Made by a program: the position numbers and the translations under genes. This document shows, in pieces, positions 8,510 through 17,435 of a stretch of 60,940 nt of DNA. A model generated the notes under the pieces. It was not told where the DNA came from, made no database searches, and saw only the letters and a program-made list of their open reading frames with translations. Position 1 is the first letter of the stretch. Each line of letters starts with the position of its first letter. The stretch lies in assembly GCA_014879445.1 (NCBI GenBank), contig JACSSC010000026.1, positions 66,033 through 126,972 on the forward strand, read 5' to 3'. The stretch comes from Candidatus Competibacteraceae bacterium (lineage in GTDB: Bacteria; Bacteroidota; Bacteroidia; CAIKAF01).

Positions 8510-10060
8510 TTATTTTGCATATACAGACAATGTATCAGGATTAATCCAATACAACATAACAGTCCATTTATTACCTGGCATTGTTTGCTGCAACGAGTCG
8601 GCAATGGCTGATATCCGAATGCCATCGTTGGAAAAGGCCTGATTTGATTCTTGCTCTTCGGGTTCAGAGAAAATGATACGAGGTTGGTGCTGTGATAGAA
8701 TATTACGGTCGTTTAAAAAATCTTTCCATACCGGAACAGCTTTGATTTGTGTTCCCCACGTGATAGAAGGCGCCCAAGCGCCAACAGCGGTTATTTTACC
8801 AAGCGAAAGATTTTGCAGGTACCGATTCATGCGATGCATATCGTAACGACGTTTTTGATACATATCGGCATAGGAAAACAGATGATAGGCAATCGTGCCT
8901 GAAATCAAAACAAAAGCTATAATCCCCCAACCTCGCCGAAAGCGGCTTAACGTAAACCAGTCGGTAAGCGCTGGCAGAAATCGTCTGGCCATTTCCACCC
9001 ATGTAATACAAGCAAAAAAGCCCATCGCTGCAAAAGTTGAGACCAAATACCTGCCGGGCACATGATGAATCAAAACCTTATGCGTTTCGAGCAGTATCCA
9101 ACATGTAGCCGGGATTAGCAACAAGGGGAAAACGGATTTGGTGCGATGAAAAAGCAGACCCAAAGCTGCGGGAATGGAGATAATGAATAATCCAAAAATC
9201 GGCATAACCCTCTCATTCATAAAATACAAAGCAAAATTGTAGTCGAATACCTCGCCTTGATATTTCCATATAGGAAAACGAGCTGCGGTTTGGTTTTGCA
9301 TGATATAGGTCCAGGCCTGACGCAGTGGATAATACCATACAGCCAGATATAACAACACGAAAAGTGCGACAATGCCAAAAAGGAAAAAAGAAGAAATAAC
9401 AAATCGTGAGAAATTTTTTCGATGAGAGCGGTGTGTAAACCATAAGATTATTGTAGAAACAGGAATGAGTGGCAGGAGGTATATGAATTGAATTTTCATA
9501 TACCAAGCCATCGAAGAAAACATGATACTCAGTGCCAGCCACCGCAAGCGATGTGATCCGGGTTGTGGTGCCGCGTGTCTGCACCATGCAGCTATAGCTG
9601 CTATTGTACAGGCGATTGCCGGCATTTCGGCCATACTAAAATGCGAATACTGAAACATGTGAAACTGCAAAAAAACCATTGGCACCATCACGGCCCAAAA
9701 GCGACGATATGGCTTGTTGGTAAACAAGATGCTAAGAAGTAAAAAAACAAACAGAAGTACTGAAATTCGGGGCACTTCGCGATACGTACCGAATAAGGCC
9801 ATGGGGGGCCATATCATCAAGTTAAAGAGAGGGGTTTTAATCAAGTTGTCGCATTCCCATGCATTAATTTTACCATAATGAATAAAATTGCGAATCTGGC
9901 TTGAATTCAACCCTTCATCGCTAAGCGCATCACGGCTATGAGATAGTCGTACATCGGGGTCGGCTTGTAGAAATGGAATGTGCATCCCAATGACTACAAT
10001 CGGCACAATCCACCAGGCCTTGTACACCAAAGAAAAAAACCAATTTTTCGAAATCTTCAT
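8510..10060 (-). CDS. GT-C fold integral membrane glycosyltransferase-like protein
   Basis: 516 residues with about ten to twelve hydrophobic segments and a soluble C-terminal tail. Early in the protein, after the first helix, comes an acidic loop (DPDVRLSHSRDALSDEGLNSSQIRNF) with Asp and Glu in the place of the catalytic loop of GT-C enzymes such as ArnT, PMT and related GT39 or GT83 proteins. This suggests transfer of a sugar from a lipid carrier on the outer face of the inner membrane; acceptor unknown. It is convergent with the exonuclease gene (11-base gap) and starts two bases after the ornithine aminotransferase stop, so it is likely read together with that gene, without a clear functional link. 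Confidence 0.65.
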   Translation of the reverse strand: MKISKNWFFSLVYKAWWIVPIVVIGMHIPFLQADPDVRLSHSRDALSDEGLNSSQIRNFIHYGKINAWECDNLIKTPLFNLMIWPPMALFGTYREVPRISVLLFVFLLLSILFTNKPYRRFWAVMVPMVFLQFHMFQYSHFSMAEMPAIACTIAAIAAWCRHAAPQPGSHRLRWLALSIMFSSMAWYMKIQFIYLLPLIPVSTIILWFTHRSHRKNFSRFVISSFFLFGIVALFVLLYLAVWYYPLRQAWTYIMQNQTAARFPIWKYQGEVFDYNFALYFMNERVMPIFGLFIISIPAALGLLFHRTKSVFPLLLIPATCWILLETHKVLIHHVPGRYLVSTFAAMGFFACITWVEMARRFLPALTDWFTLSRFRRGWGIIAFVLISGTIAYHLFSYADMYQKRRYDMHRMNRYLQNLSLGKITAVGAWAPSITWGTQIKAVPVWKDFLNDRNILSQHQPRIIFSEPEEQESNQAFSNDGIRISAIADSLQQTMPGNKWTVMLYWINPDTLSVYAK

Positions 10061-10062
10061 GC

Positions 10063-11301
10063 CTAAGGCATTAACTGCTTAAGGGTTGTCTGAATTATGC
10101 CAATACATTCGTCCATTTGCTCCTGATTAATAACCAGCGGAGGCGCAAAACGAATGATATTGCCATGAGTGGGCTTGGCAAGCAGACCATTATTTTTGAA
10201 TGCGTAACAAATTTTGTTGGCGTCAACACCATGCGATTCGTTAATGACGATAGCATTCAGCAATCCTTTGCCTCGGATGGTTTGGACGAAAGGAGAGTTC
10301 ATTGCTTTCAGCCCATCGCGTAATTGATTGCCGCGGTGATAAGCGTTTTCGGCAAGATTTTCATCTTTCAAAACCTGTAATGCTTCGATAGCAACGGAAC
10401 AGGCCAGCGGGTTTCCGCCAAAAGTGCTTCCATGTTCGCCCGGCTTAATGGTAAGGATGATTTCGTCAGAAGATAAAACGGCGGACACCGGCATCACGCC
10501 ACCGGAAAGGGCTTTGCCCAGCACTAAGATATCCGGTTTGACCGATTCATAATCGCAAGCCAGGAGCATGCCGGTTCGGCATAGTCCGGTTTGCACCTCA
10601 TCGGCAATCATCAGTACATTGTATTGCGAGCACAAATTCCTAACAGCTTGCAAATACCCTTCATCAGGAACAATAACACCGGCTTCGCCCTGAATGGGTT
10701 CGAGCATAAAAGCGGCAATGTTCGGGTCAGAGGCAAGGATATTTTTAAGCGCATCAACATCATTATAGGGTATTTTCTCAAATCCAGGCACATACGGGCC
10801 AAATCCGGTATAGCTCGACGGGTCGGTAGATGCCGAGATAGCGGCAATAGATCGCCCCCAAAAATTTCCATCCACAAAAATAATTTTGGCCTGATTAGCA
10901 GGAATACCTTTTACATCATACCCCCATCTTCGTGCTAATTTAACAGCCGTTTCGCATGCCTCTACGCCTGTATTCATAGGCAATACTCGGTCAAAGCCGA
11001 AGTATCGGGTTATGTATTCTTCATACACCCCTAAACGGTTGTTGTAGAAAGCCCTTGAGGTAAGAGTAAGTTTTTCGGCCTGATCTTTTAGCGCCTGTAT
11101 GATTCGTGGGTGACAATGTCCCTGATTAACGGCAGAGTATGCAGAAAGAAAATCGTAATATTGCTTCCCTTCAGGGCTCCAAACATACACGCCACTCGCT
11201 TCAGCTATCACGACGCTTAAGGGGGCATAATTCTTTGCCCCAAATTGATTCTCAAGTTCCATGGCCTTTTCAGACCCAATCATGTCATGCGTTGCAACCA
11301 T
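10063..11301 (-). CDS. rocD: Ornithine--oxo-acid aminotransferase
   Basis: About 412 residues counted from the ATG at 11299-11301; the frame is open to 11328 but the first conserved residues ([16 protein letters not shown]) fit a later start. Class III PLP aminotransferase features: [37 protein letters not shown] (phosphate pocket), [21 protein letters not shown], and the PLP lysine in [10 protein letters not shown]. The NYAPLSVV start and GFGPY motif are typical of ornithine aminotransferases, which make glutamate semialdehyde from ornithine. Divergent from the BaiN-like gene with a 110-base gap. Confidence 0.88.
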   Translation of the reverse strand: MVATHDMIGSEKAMELENQFGAKNYAPLSVVIAEASGVYVWSPEGKQYYDFLSAYSAVNQGHCHPRIIQALKDQAEKLTLTSRAFYNNRLGVYEEYITRYFGFDRVLPMNTGVEACETAVKLARRWGYDVKGIPANQAKIIFVDGNFWGRSIAAISASTDPSSYTGFGPYVPGFEKIPYNDVDALKNILASDPNIAAFMLEPIQGEAGVIVPDEGYLQAVRNLCSQYNVLMIADEVQTGLCRTGMLLACDYESVKPDILVLGKALSGGVMPVSAVLSSDEIILTIKPGEHGSTFGGNPLACSVAIEALQVLKDENLAENAYHRGNQLRDGLKAMNSPFVQTIRGKGLLNAIVINESHGVDANKICYAFKNNGLLAKPTHGNIIRFAPPLVINQEQMDECIGIIQTTLKQLMP

Positions 11302-11411
11302 ATACTTGCTTTTGTTGCAAAGATACACAAAAAATACCGGCAGCCATTTTATCCCCTTGTATCAGAAATGCCCATTTCATTTACTATACTTGCCATACAA
11401 TTCACTTATAG

Positions 11412-12617
11412 ATGAACATAGCCATCATAGGTGCTGGCGCAGCGGGATGTTTTGCGGCAGCCAATATAGATTTAAAAAAGCACTACGTACAGTTGTTTGA
11501 AAAAACACACCGTGCCTTACAAAAAGTTCGCATTTCGGGTGGTGGCCGCTGTAATCTTACGCATCATTGTTTTGATGTAGATACTTTGACAAAATCATAT
11601 CCTCGAGGCGCACGCCTGATGAGAAAAACCCTATATCGCTTTGGGCCGGCCGACACTATAGAATGGTTCAACAGCCGCGGTGTGGCTACATATGCAGAAA
11701 AAGACGGACGTGTATTCCCGGCCAGCAATTCATCACAAAGCATTGTTGATTGTTTGCTAAAACCCATTCACCGTCATATTCAATATCAAAAAGAATTAAT
11801 TGAATTGACTCATAAAGACCAACAGTTTAAGCTCTTATTTTCAGATCATACTTCGTTTGTTGCCGACAAAGTACTAATTGCCTCAGGAGGATTTCAAAAA
11901 CCTTCTCAATACAAATGGCTGCAAGCTTTAGGTCATAGTTTTGAAAATCCGGTTCCTTCGCTGTTTACATTTCATATTCAGCAAAGCGAACTTACCCATC
12001 TCAAAGGCATAAGTATTCCACAGGTTACACTTCGCATGGCTGGCACCTCAATCATGCAATCCGGGCCCATACTCATCACACATCAAGGTTTAAGTGGCCC
12101 TTCGGTATTACGCCTTTCGGCCTGGGCTGCACGCGAATCACATCAAAGAAATTATCATTTTGACATCTTGATAAACTGGCTGGGGGATGCAACCGAAACA
12201 GATGTGCGCAATATTCTCAAAGCAAATCGGCAATCATCTGGAAAACAACAGGTGTCGCATCACAACCCTTTTCAGTTGCCTCGCAGGTTTTGGGATTATA
12301 TCTTACATGCGATAGATATGCCGCCGGCAACAAAATGGGGTGAAATGCCGGCATTGCATCAAAACCGAATGGTTGAAAAATTAATACGCGATGTGTATTC
12401 CGTTGCCGGGAAAAACACATTCAAAGAAGAATTTGTAACCTGCGGAGGCATTAAAATCAAAGAGATTGATCCTGAAAGTATGCAAAGTCGCATCATAAAA
12501 GGATTGTTTTTTGCAGGCGAAATTATGGATGTGGACGGGCTTACCGGTGGATTCAATTTTCAACATGCATGGAGCAGTGGATGGATTGCTGCACAAGGCA
12601 TTCAATACACCCCTTGA
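11412..12617 (+). CDS. HI0933/BaiN-family FAD-dependent oxidoreductase
   Basis: 401 residues. FAD-binding Rossmann motif at the N-terminus (IIGAGAAGCFAA), then RISGGGRCNLTH, a signature of the HI0933/BaiN family, and the C-terminal FAD contact GGFNFQHAWSSGWIAAQGI. The middle contains GLSGPSVLRLSAW, also family-typical. Family members are flavoproteins of mostly unknown substrate; a bile-acid 7-dehydroxylation role was proposed for one gut homologue and should not be transferred here. A TATACTTG box at 11384-11391 may be its promoter. Confidence 0.85.
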   Translation: MNIAIIGAGAAGCFAAANIDLKKHYVQLFEKTHRALQKVRISGGGRCNLTHHCFDVDTLTKSYPRGARLMRKTLYRFGPADTIEWFNSRGVATYAEKDGRVFPASNSSQSIVDCLLKPIHRHIQYQKELIELTHKDQQFKLLFSDHTSFVADKVLIASGGFQKPSQYKWLQALGHSFENPVPSLFTFHIQQSELTHLKGISIPQVTLRMAGTSIMQSGPILITHQGLSGPSVLRLSAWAARESHQRNYHFDILINWLGDATETDVRNILKANRQSSGKQQVSHHNPFQLPRRFWDYILHAIDMPPATKWGEMPALHQNRMVEKLIRDVYSVAGKNTFKEEFVTCGGIKIKEIDPESMQSRIIKGLFFAGEIMDVDGLTGGFNFQHAWSSGWIAAQGIQYTP

Positions 12618-12697
12618 TACTTATAACAAAAAAAAATTTAAAAATAATTTTTGACAAAACATGCTGATTATTCTTTGGTTTTACTAATTTTGCTACG

Positions 12698-13084
12698 GTG
12701 ATACGCAGAATATTTGGCATATTATTAATTCTTGTCAGTTTGTTTTCTACCGCAGGGAAATTGGCTGTGTTCACCTATTATCAATTGAATAAGGATTACA
12801 TTGCAGCCAATCTTTGTGTTAAAAAAGATGTTCCTGATTCTTGTTGCAAAGGGTCGTGTTTTTTAGAAGACAGCTTACAAAAGGTTGATACCACTGAGCC
12901 CGATGCTGAAGTGCCATATCCTGATTTATCAAATATTAAAGAACAGTTGGTGTATCAAAACGCCATTATTAATACCCATTTTAAAATCACATTATTGCCC
13001 GTTGGTTATCTCCCCTACGGCTTTGCACGACACGAATTGCAGTTCCCCACTGGTATATTCCACCCCCCGGAAATACTGGCCTAA
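12698..13084 (+). CDS. Small membrane protein with conserved Cys cluster
   Basis: 128 residues from a GTG start, with TAATTTTG just upstream. One N-terminal hydrophobic helix (FGILLILVSLFSTAGKLAVFTYY) is followed by NKDYIAANLCVKKDVPDSCCKGSCFL, a pattern I recognise from a widespread but uncharacterised Bacteroidota family often beside metal or TonB-linked genes. Four Cys in 14 residues suggest metal binding or redox activity at the cell envelope. It heads a three-gene cluster with an outer-membrane protein and a lipoprotein; a joint envelope or metal role is plausible but unproven. Confidence 0.65.
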   Translation: MIRRIFGILLILVSLFSTAGKLAVFTYYQLNKDYIAANLCVKKDVPDSCCKGSCFLEDSLQKVDTTEPDAEVPYPDLSNIKEQLVYQNAIINTHFKITLLPVGYLPYGFARHELQFPTGIFHPPEILA

Positions 13085-13121
13085 TTGTTTTTGCCAGTTA
13101 TTATTTCCTTAATTGATTTTT

Positions 13122-14024
13122 ATGAAAAAATGGATTGCGATTTGTGTGATCCTTTTCACACAAGTCGTGCATAGTTTTGCATGTGATATTTGCGGTTGTT
13201 CGGTCGGTGGCATGTACATTGGTATTTTGCCTCAGTTTCAAAACCATTTTGTGGGCGTTCGCTATCATTTCCGTACGTTCGATTCGTATCATACGGTTAA
13301 TAATACTCCTGCAGTATCGTACGACCAATTCCATACAGTAGATGTGTGGGGGCGATTTTATCCTCACAAAAGGGTACAACTTATGGCTTTTGTGCCTATT
13401 AATATTTTTAGCAAAGAGGAGAATAATAAATTCACGCAATCTGCCGGCATTGGCGATATTCAAATTTTGGCTAACTACATTGCTTATCAAACCCCCGACA
13501 CAGCCATTACTTACTGGAAACACAATCTGATGGCAGGCGGTGGGCTGAAAGCGCCAACCGGCGACTTTAATATTTACCAAAACGACACACTGATTAACCC
13601 CAATCTGCAGCTCGGATCGGGCTCATGGGATTTTCTGCTAAATGCCATGTACACCATCCGGTATAAAAAATTTGGTTTGAACTTAGAAGGCAATGCCCGC
13701 TTTAATACAACCAATACACACGGGTTTCGTTTTGGACATCGTTTCTCAGGCGCAATGCGCTTCTTCTTCTGGACTAAATACAAAAGCACATCCTTTGTGC
13801 CACAGATCGGACTTATTGCCGATTATGGCATGCGTGATACCGAAAAAGGGTTAATGCGACTTCAATCTGGAGGCCTTACGCTTTCGGCTCAAGCCGGAAT
13901 TGATTTTTATATAAAAAGATTTGTTATTGGTGGCACTTATCTTCTTCCTGCATACCAGGATTTGGCAGGTGGAGATATCAAAGCCAAACATCGCTTTATG
14001 GTTAATTTTTCTGTTTTATTTTAA
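13122..14024 (+). CDS. Outer-membrane beta-barrel transporter-like protein
   Basis: About 300 residues. The ATG at 13122 is chosen because it starts a signal peptide (MKKWIAICVILFTQVVHSFA); a TTG nine bases upstream is less likely. The mature protein starts CDICGCSVGG, a Cys-rich motif typical of a Bacteroidota outer-membrane family related to the phenol-degradation MetA-like porins, and continues with alternating amphipathic strands ending in an aromatic C-terminal segment (HRFMVNFSVLF) as expected for a beta-barrel. Located 37 bases after the small Cys protein and 18 before a lipoprotein gene. The cargo is unknown. Confidence 0.65.
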   Translation: MKKWIAICVILFTQVVHSFACDICGCSVGGMYIGILPQFQNHFVGVRYHFRTFDSYHTVNNTPAVSYDQFHTVDVWGRFYPHKRVQLMAFVPINIFSKEENNKFTQSAGIGDIQILANYIAYQTPDTAITYWKHNLMAGGGLKAPTGDFNIYQNDTLINPNLQLGSGSWDFLLNAMYTIRYKKFGLNLEGNARFNTTNTHGFRFGHRFSGAMRFFFWTKYKSTSFVPQIGLIADYGMRDTEKGLMRLQSGGLTLSAQAGIDFYIKRFVIGGTYLLPAYQDLAGGDIKAKHRFMVNFSVLF

Positions 14025-14042
14025 CTTAATTCAAATTATTCT

Positions 14043-14438
14043 ATGAAAACTTCATCTTACGCTTTGATTAATATTTGTTGTGTGTTGATGATTTTGTTTG
14101 CCGTTGGTTGCACTAAAGAAACTACTCGCTATTCAACCATTACCATCTACAATCCCACTTTGAATCAAACATTTTGCGCAGGCGATACTGTGCACGTAAA
14201 TGCACTGATTACTGCCGATATTGAACTACATGGATATAGTGTGATAATAAAAAATCTAACCTCAGGACAGCAGGTACACACCATTGATCAACATTCACAT
14301 GGTGGCACAATTCCAATTGGAACTTTTTGGATTAATACCGTTTCTGAAGATAGTGATATGCGTGTTTATATCAATGCTCATATTGATGATGATGGCAAAC
14401 ACGAAACCGATTCACTTGACTTTATTTGCCACAGCTAA
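14043..14438 (+). CDS. Small lipoprotein
   Basis: 131 residues. The N-terminus MKTSSYALINICCVLMILFAVGC ends in a lipobox (FAVGC), giving lipid-anchored Cys. The mature domain looks like an Ig-like beta sandwich (TITIYNPTLNQTFCAGDTVHVNALI) with several His (HSHGG, HIDDDGKHETD). The family resembles the DUF4625-type lipoproteins of Bacteroidota, but I am not certain of that assignment. It is the third gene of a cluster with a Cys-rich membrane protein and an outer-membrane barrel, ended by the palindrome at 14521-14542. Confidence 0.7.
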   Translation: MKTSSYALINICCVLMILFAVGCTKETTRYSTITIYNPTLNQTFCAGDTVHVNALITADIELHGYSVIIKNLTSGQQVHTIDQHSHGGTIPIGTFWINTVSEDSDMRVYINAHIDDDGKHETDSLDFICHS

Positions 14439-14520
14439 TACAATATTTCATCGCGCTTCATGCGTGAAAAGCGGACTTACAATCCGAGATACAATTTCAT
14501 AAGGGTGGTTTATAACAGTG

Positions 14521-14542
14521 GGGCGTAACATATGTTACGCCC
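14521..14542 (+). terminator. Perfect 22-base palindrome, probable terminator
   Basis: Eleven-base arms (GGGCGTAACAT and its exact complement) with no loop bases besides the centre, followed on the plus strand by CTGTTGTTTTG. It lies 83 bases past the lipoprotein gene and before psd, which fits a terminator for the three-gene envelope cluster; T-richness is moderate, so an operator cannot be excluded. Confidence 0.6.
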
Positions 14543-14600
14543 TCTGTTGTTTTGTACCTTTCATAATTGGTTTACATTTACGCTTAAATTCGAAATCAAA

Positions 14601-15254
14601 ATGGGAATTCATCGTGAAGGACGAACATGGCTCTTGGTAAGTTTTTTTTGTTGGGTACTAATAAGCTCAACTCTCTACATGCTACATGCTCCCGGCTGGC
14701 TAAGTATATTGATAAATGCTGTTTGCCTGCTTATTTTTATCATCCTTTTGCAGTTTTTCAGAGTGCCCAACCGCAATCCTATAACAGGCGACGATTGGGT
14801 TATTAGTCCTGCCGATGGAAAAATTGTTGTGATTGAAAAAACGATTGAGCCAGAGTACCTGAACAAAGAAGTTTGGCAAATTTCCGTTTTTATGAGTCCG
14901 TTTGATGTGCACAAAAACTGGTATCCTATTTCGGGCGAAGTTGAATATTATACTTATCATCCAGGCAAATATTTAGTGGCCTGGCATCCTAAATCATCTA
15001 CCGAAAATGAAAGAAGTACTACCGTCATTCGCCGAATGGATGGCAAACAAATTCTGGTTAGACAAATTGCTGGTATTTTAGCTCGTAAAATTTGTTGCTA
15101 CGTTAAGCCACAAACACAAGTCAAACAATGTGATGAGTTGGGATTCATCAAATTCGGGTCACGCGTTGATATCTTTTTGCCTTTAGATGCTCAGATTCAG
15201 GTTTCGATGAATGAAAAAGTAACCGGTGGGCAAACCATATTAGCTTCTATGTAG
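14601..15254 (+). CDS. psd: Phosphatidylserine decarboxylase proenzyme, small type
   Basis: 217 residues from the ATG at 14601 (MGIHREGRTW), the start usual for the small Psd group; an upstream ATG at 14532 adds an unlikely leader. Two N-terminal helices anchor it, then VISPADGKIVVIE, VFMSPFDVHKNWYP and the self-cleavage region IKFGSRVDIFLP, where the Ser of FGS becomes the pyruvoyl group. The enzyme makes phosphatidylethanolamine at the inner membrane. In Bacteroidota psd is often next to cdsA or pssA, but neither is adjacent here. Confidence 0.9.
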   Translation: MGIHREGRTWLLVSFFCWVLISSTLYMLHAPGWLSILINAVCLLIFIILLQFFRVPNRNPITGDDWVISPADGKIVVIEKTIEPEYLNKEVWQISVFMSPFDVHKNWYPISGEVEYYTYHPGKYLVAWHPKSSTENERSTTVIRRMDGKQILVRQIAGILARKICCYVKPQTQVKQCDELGFIKFGSRVDIFLPLDAQIQVSMNEKVTGGQTILASM

Positions 15255-15313
15255 ATATTTCGTTACAAAGTATGACGCGAATATCTATTTATTCAAATTC
15301 AGTGCAAAAAAAA

Positions 15314-15336
15314 AGCCGGCTTCTCAAATGCCGGCT
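15314..15336 (-). terminator. Intrinsic terminator after DUF5684 gene
   Basis: Hairpin AGCCGGC / GCCGGCT with a nine-base loop, followed on the minus strand by a run of T (nine A on the plus strand at 15306-15314). It sits 24 bases beyond the stop of the minus-strand gene at 15361-15720; the plus-strand psd gene converges on it. Confidence 0.8.
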
Positions 15337-15360
15337 AATAATGCTTTTTCAAGGTTAGGT

Positions 15361-15720
15361 CTATGCTGCAGCAGGTTTAGTGTACTGAGCGCTGCCAAAT
15401 GCCAACATCGGAATGAAAATAATCGGAACTAAAATTAATCCGATAGCAAAACCGATGTCTTTACCAAATGCTTTGGCCAGTTGAACCATAATAACAATAC
15501 CCACGACGATATTAACAATCGGAATAAGGTAAAGCAAAATCCACCAAGCGGGTTTTCCTACAATGTCGAGCATCACAATGATGTTGTAGATAGGAACAAT
15601 ACAGGCCCATCCTGGCTTGCCTGCTTTAGTAAAAATCTTCCACATGCTCACCAGCATTATAACCAAAATTGCGATGTAAATGATGAGCATAAATGCTCCA
15701 GCTGCTAATATAGCTTCCAT
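15361..15720 (-). CDS. DUF5684-like membrane protein
   Basis: 119 residues with three hydrophobic stretches. The motif FTKAGKPGWACIVPIYNIIVMLDIVGKPAWWILLY is the conserved core of the DUF5684 family, small membrane proteins sometimes found fused to or beside signal peptidase I. It stands alone here with its own terminator. Function unknown. Confidence 0.75.
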   Translation of the reverse strand: MEAILAAGAFMLIIYIAILVIMLVSMWKIFTKAGKPGWACIVPIYNIIVMLDIVGKPAWWILLYLIPIVNIVVGIVIMVQLAKAFGKDIGFAIGLILVPIIFIPMLAFGSAQYTKPAAA

Positions 15721-15888
15721 ATAAATGAATTTTTGTTGGCGCCTACTCTGTTAATATGGTTTTCGGCTTCCCCATATATGACGAAAATACACATTTATTT
15801 GAATACGATACATGATTTGTTAAAAAATTTAAAAAAACATTAACCTATTTCACATATTACAAAAGGCGCAACGTGCTGATTATTAATC

Positions 15889-16917
15889 TTAAGATTGTGG
15901 AAACAAATGATGCAGCAGTTGCAAAGCAGCGCGATAGGGGTCGGCTTTGCCTGCTTGAATGAGATTTTCGGCCTGTTTAATTTGTGTAGCAAAAGGATCC
16001 TGATGAAAAAACCGCATCATTAATTCGTGTTGTAAAGTTTCTCTAAACCAATACACTTGCTGTTCAATACGTCTTTTTGAAAGATATCCGGATTGCAGCA
16101 CATTTGTTTGATAATCTTTTATGGTTTGCCATACTTGGTCAATATGTAAATCATGCAAGGCATCACATGTAATCACACTTACCTGTTGATTTGAGGAATG
16201 CGAGGGAAAGAGATGAAGAATATTTTCCATTTGCACTTTAGCAAGTTGCGCTCTTTCGGGTTGATGAGCTGCTTTATTGATTAATATCAAATCGGCCATT
16301 TCCATGATGCCGCGCTTGATGCCTTGCAGTTCATCGCCTGTTCCTGGCACGGTTATTAAAACAAACATATCAACCATAGCATGAACCGCGGTTTCGGATT
16401 GCCCCACGCCAACCGTTTCGATGAAAAGGGTATTGAATCCTGCTGCTTCGCAAAGCAACATAGATTCGCGTGTAGTGCGAGCCACTCCGCCCATATTACC
16501 TGAAGAAGGCGATGGCCTTATGAATGCCAAAGGATGTCGAGAAAGGTTTTCCATCCTGGTTTTATCACCTAATATGCTCCCTCCCGAAAGCTGGCTGCTG
16601 GGGTCAACGGCTAATACAGCCACACGTTGCCCAAGGTTTACTGCCTTCATCCCAAGTGATTCGATGAGTGTGCTTTTTCCGGCACCCGGAATTCCTGTTA
16701 TGCCTACACGAAATGAATTTCCAGTATAGGGCAATATTTGGGCTATTAGGGCTTCCTGTTTGGGCTGGTCGGCTGGCAATGTACTTTCAATCAGTGTAAT
16801 GGCCTGAGCTAAGGATGTTCGATTGCCGGCGACAATTTGTTCCACTAATGTTTCAACAGAAAGTTCTGTACGAAATTTGGGCCTAAAGTCGGGATTTAAA
16901 GATTTTTCCCCACTCAT
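15889..16917 (-). CDS. meaB: MeaB/ArgK-family GTPase
   Basis: 342 residues with the G3E GTPase pattern: Walker A GIPGAGKSTLIES, then AVDPSSQLSGGSILGDKTRM (switch region typical of MeaB), and a GVGQSE segment. MeaB proteins load and protect adenosylcobalamin-dependent methylmalonyl-CoA mutase. No mutase gene lies in the window, so the client must be elsewhere. Its start overlaps the stop of the thioredoxin-like gene by one base (TAATG), so the two are probably translated in tandem. Confidence 0.88.
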   Translation of the reverse strand: MSGEKSLNPDFRPKFRTELSVETLVEQIVAGNRTSLAQAITLIESTLPADQPKQEALIAQILPYTGNSFRVGITGIPGAGKSTLIESLGMKAVNLGQRVAVLAVDPSSQLSGGSILGDKTRMENLSRHPLAFIRPSPSSGNMGGVARTTRESMLLCEAAGFNTLFIETVGVGQSETAVHAMVDMFVLITVPGTGDELQGIKRGIMEMADLILINKAAHQPERAQLAKVQMENILHLFPSHSSNQQVSVITCDALHDLHIDQVWQTIKDYQTNVLQSGYLSKRRIEQQVYWFRETLQHELMMRFFHQDPFATQIKQAENLIQAGKADPYRAALQLLHHLFPQS

Positions 16918-17423
16918 TATCTTTTTATTTTTTTGAGTATTTCTACCAAATCATGCTCTAGTGTTTGCTTGGGGAGCTCAACAATTCTGCCCACTTCATC
17001 ATTGTTGTAATATACAATAAATGTAGGCACATGTGTAATATGAAGAGCAGCAAAACCATCAAACCCCGCTTGTTTATTTTCATTCACGCCATAAATTTTA
17101 ACAATCTGATCTTCTTCAACATCCCAACCAGCCACTTTCAATAATTTAAGCATACGTGGCACATATATTTTACTATCATCACACCAAAAGCCCATTACGA
17201 TTTTCATTCTTAGTCCTTTACGGTTGGCCTTAATGTATTTGATGGCGTCGGCATCCGGCACATAACTGTTAAATTCGGGTTCGAACATTCCTTTGTTTTT
17301 TGAATTGAACAATACCGAATAATTGATATTACCCTCCGGGTATTTTTTTTGTCCGTGGTCTTGTGCTGATAGTGTACTAAAAACAAAAAGCACAAGCCAT
17401 ACAGCGAAAAAGTGTTGTTTCAT
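16917..17423 (-). CDS. Secreted thioredoxin-fold protein lacking the second Cys
   Basis: 168 residues with signal peptide (MKQHFFAVWLVLFVFSTLSAQ). The thioredoxin-like part reads KIVMGFWCDDSKIYVPRMLKLL: the usual CxxC has become CDDS, so simple dithiol exchange is unlikely. A cis-Pro loop is visible (HITHVPTFIVYYNNDEVGRIVE). It probably acts in the periplasm or outside the cytoplasm as a thiol chaperone or single-Cys redox protein. It lies between a T9SS surface protein gene (12 bases upstream) and meaB on the same strand. Confidence 0.7.
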   Translation of the reverse strand: MKQHFFAVWLVLFVFSTLSAQDHGQKKYPEGNINYSVLFNSKNKGMFEPEFNSYVPDADAIKYIKANRKGLRMKIVMGFWCDDSKIYVPRMLKLLKVAGWDVEEDQIVKIYGVNENKQAGFDGFAALHITHVPTFIVYYNNDEVGRIVELPKQTLEHDLVEILKKIKR

Positions 17424-17435
17424 CTTTGATTATAC

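Noticed and set aside
14521-14542. Perfect palindrome as an attachment or recombination site
   Set aside because: Position after a gene cluster and a T-rich flank fit a terminator; no integrase or second copy was seen.
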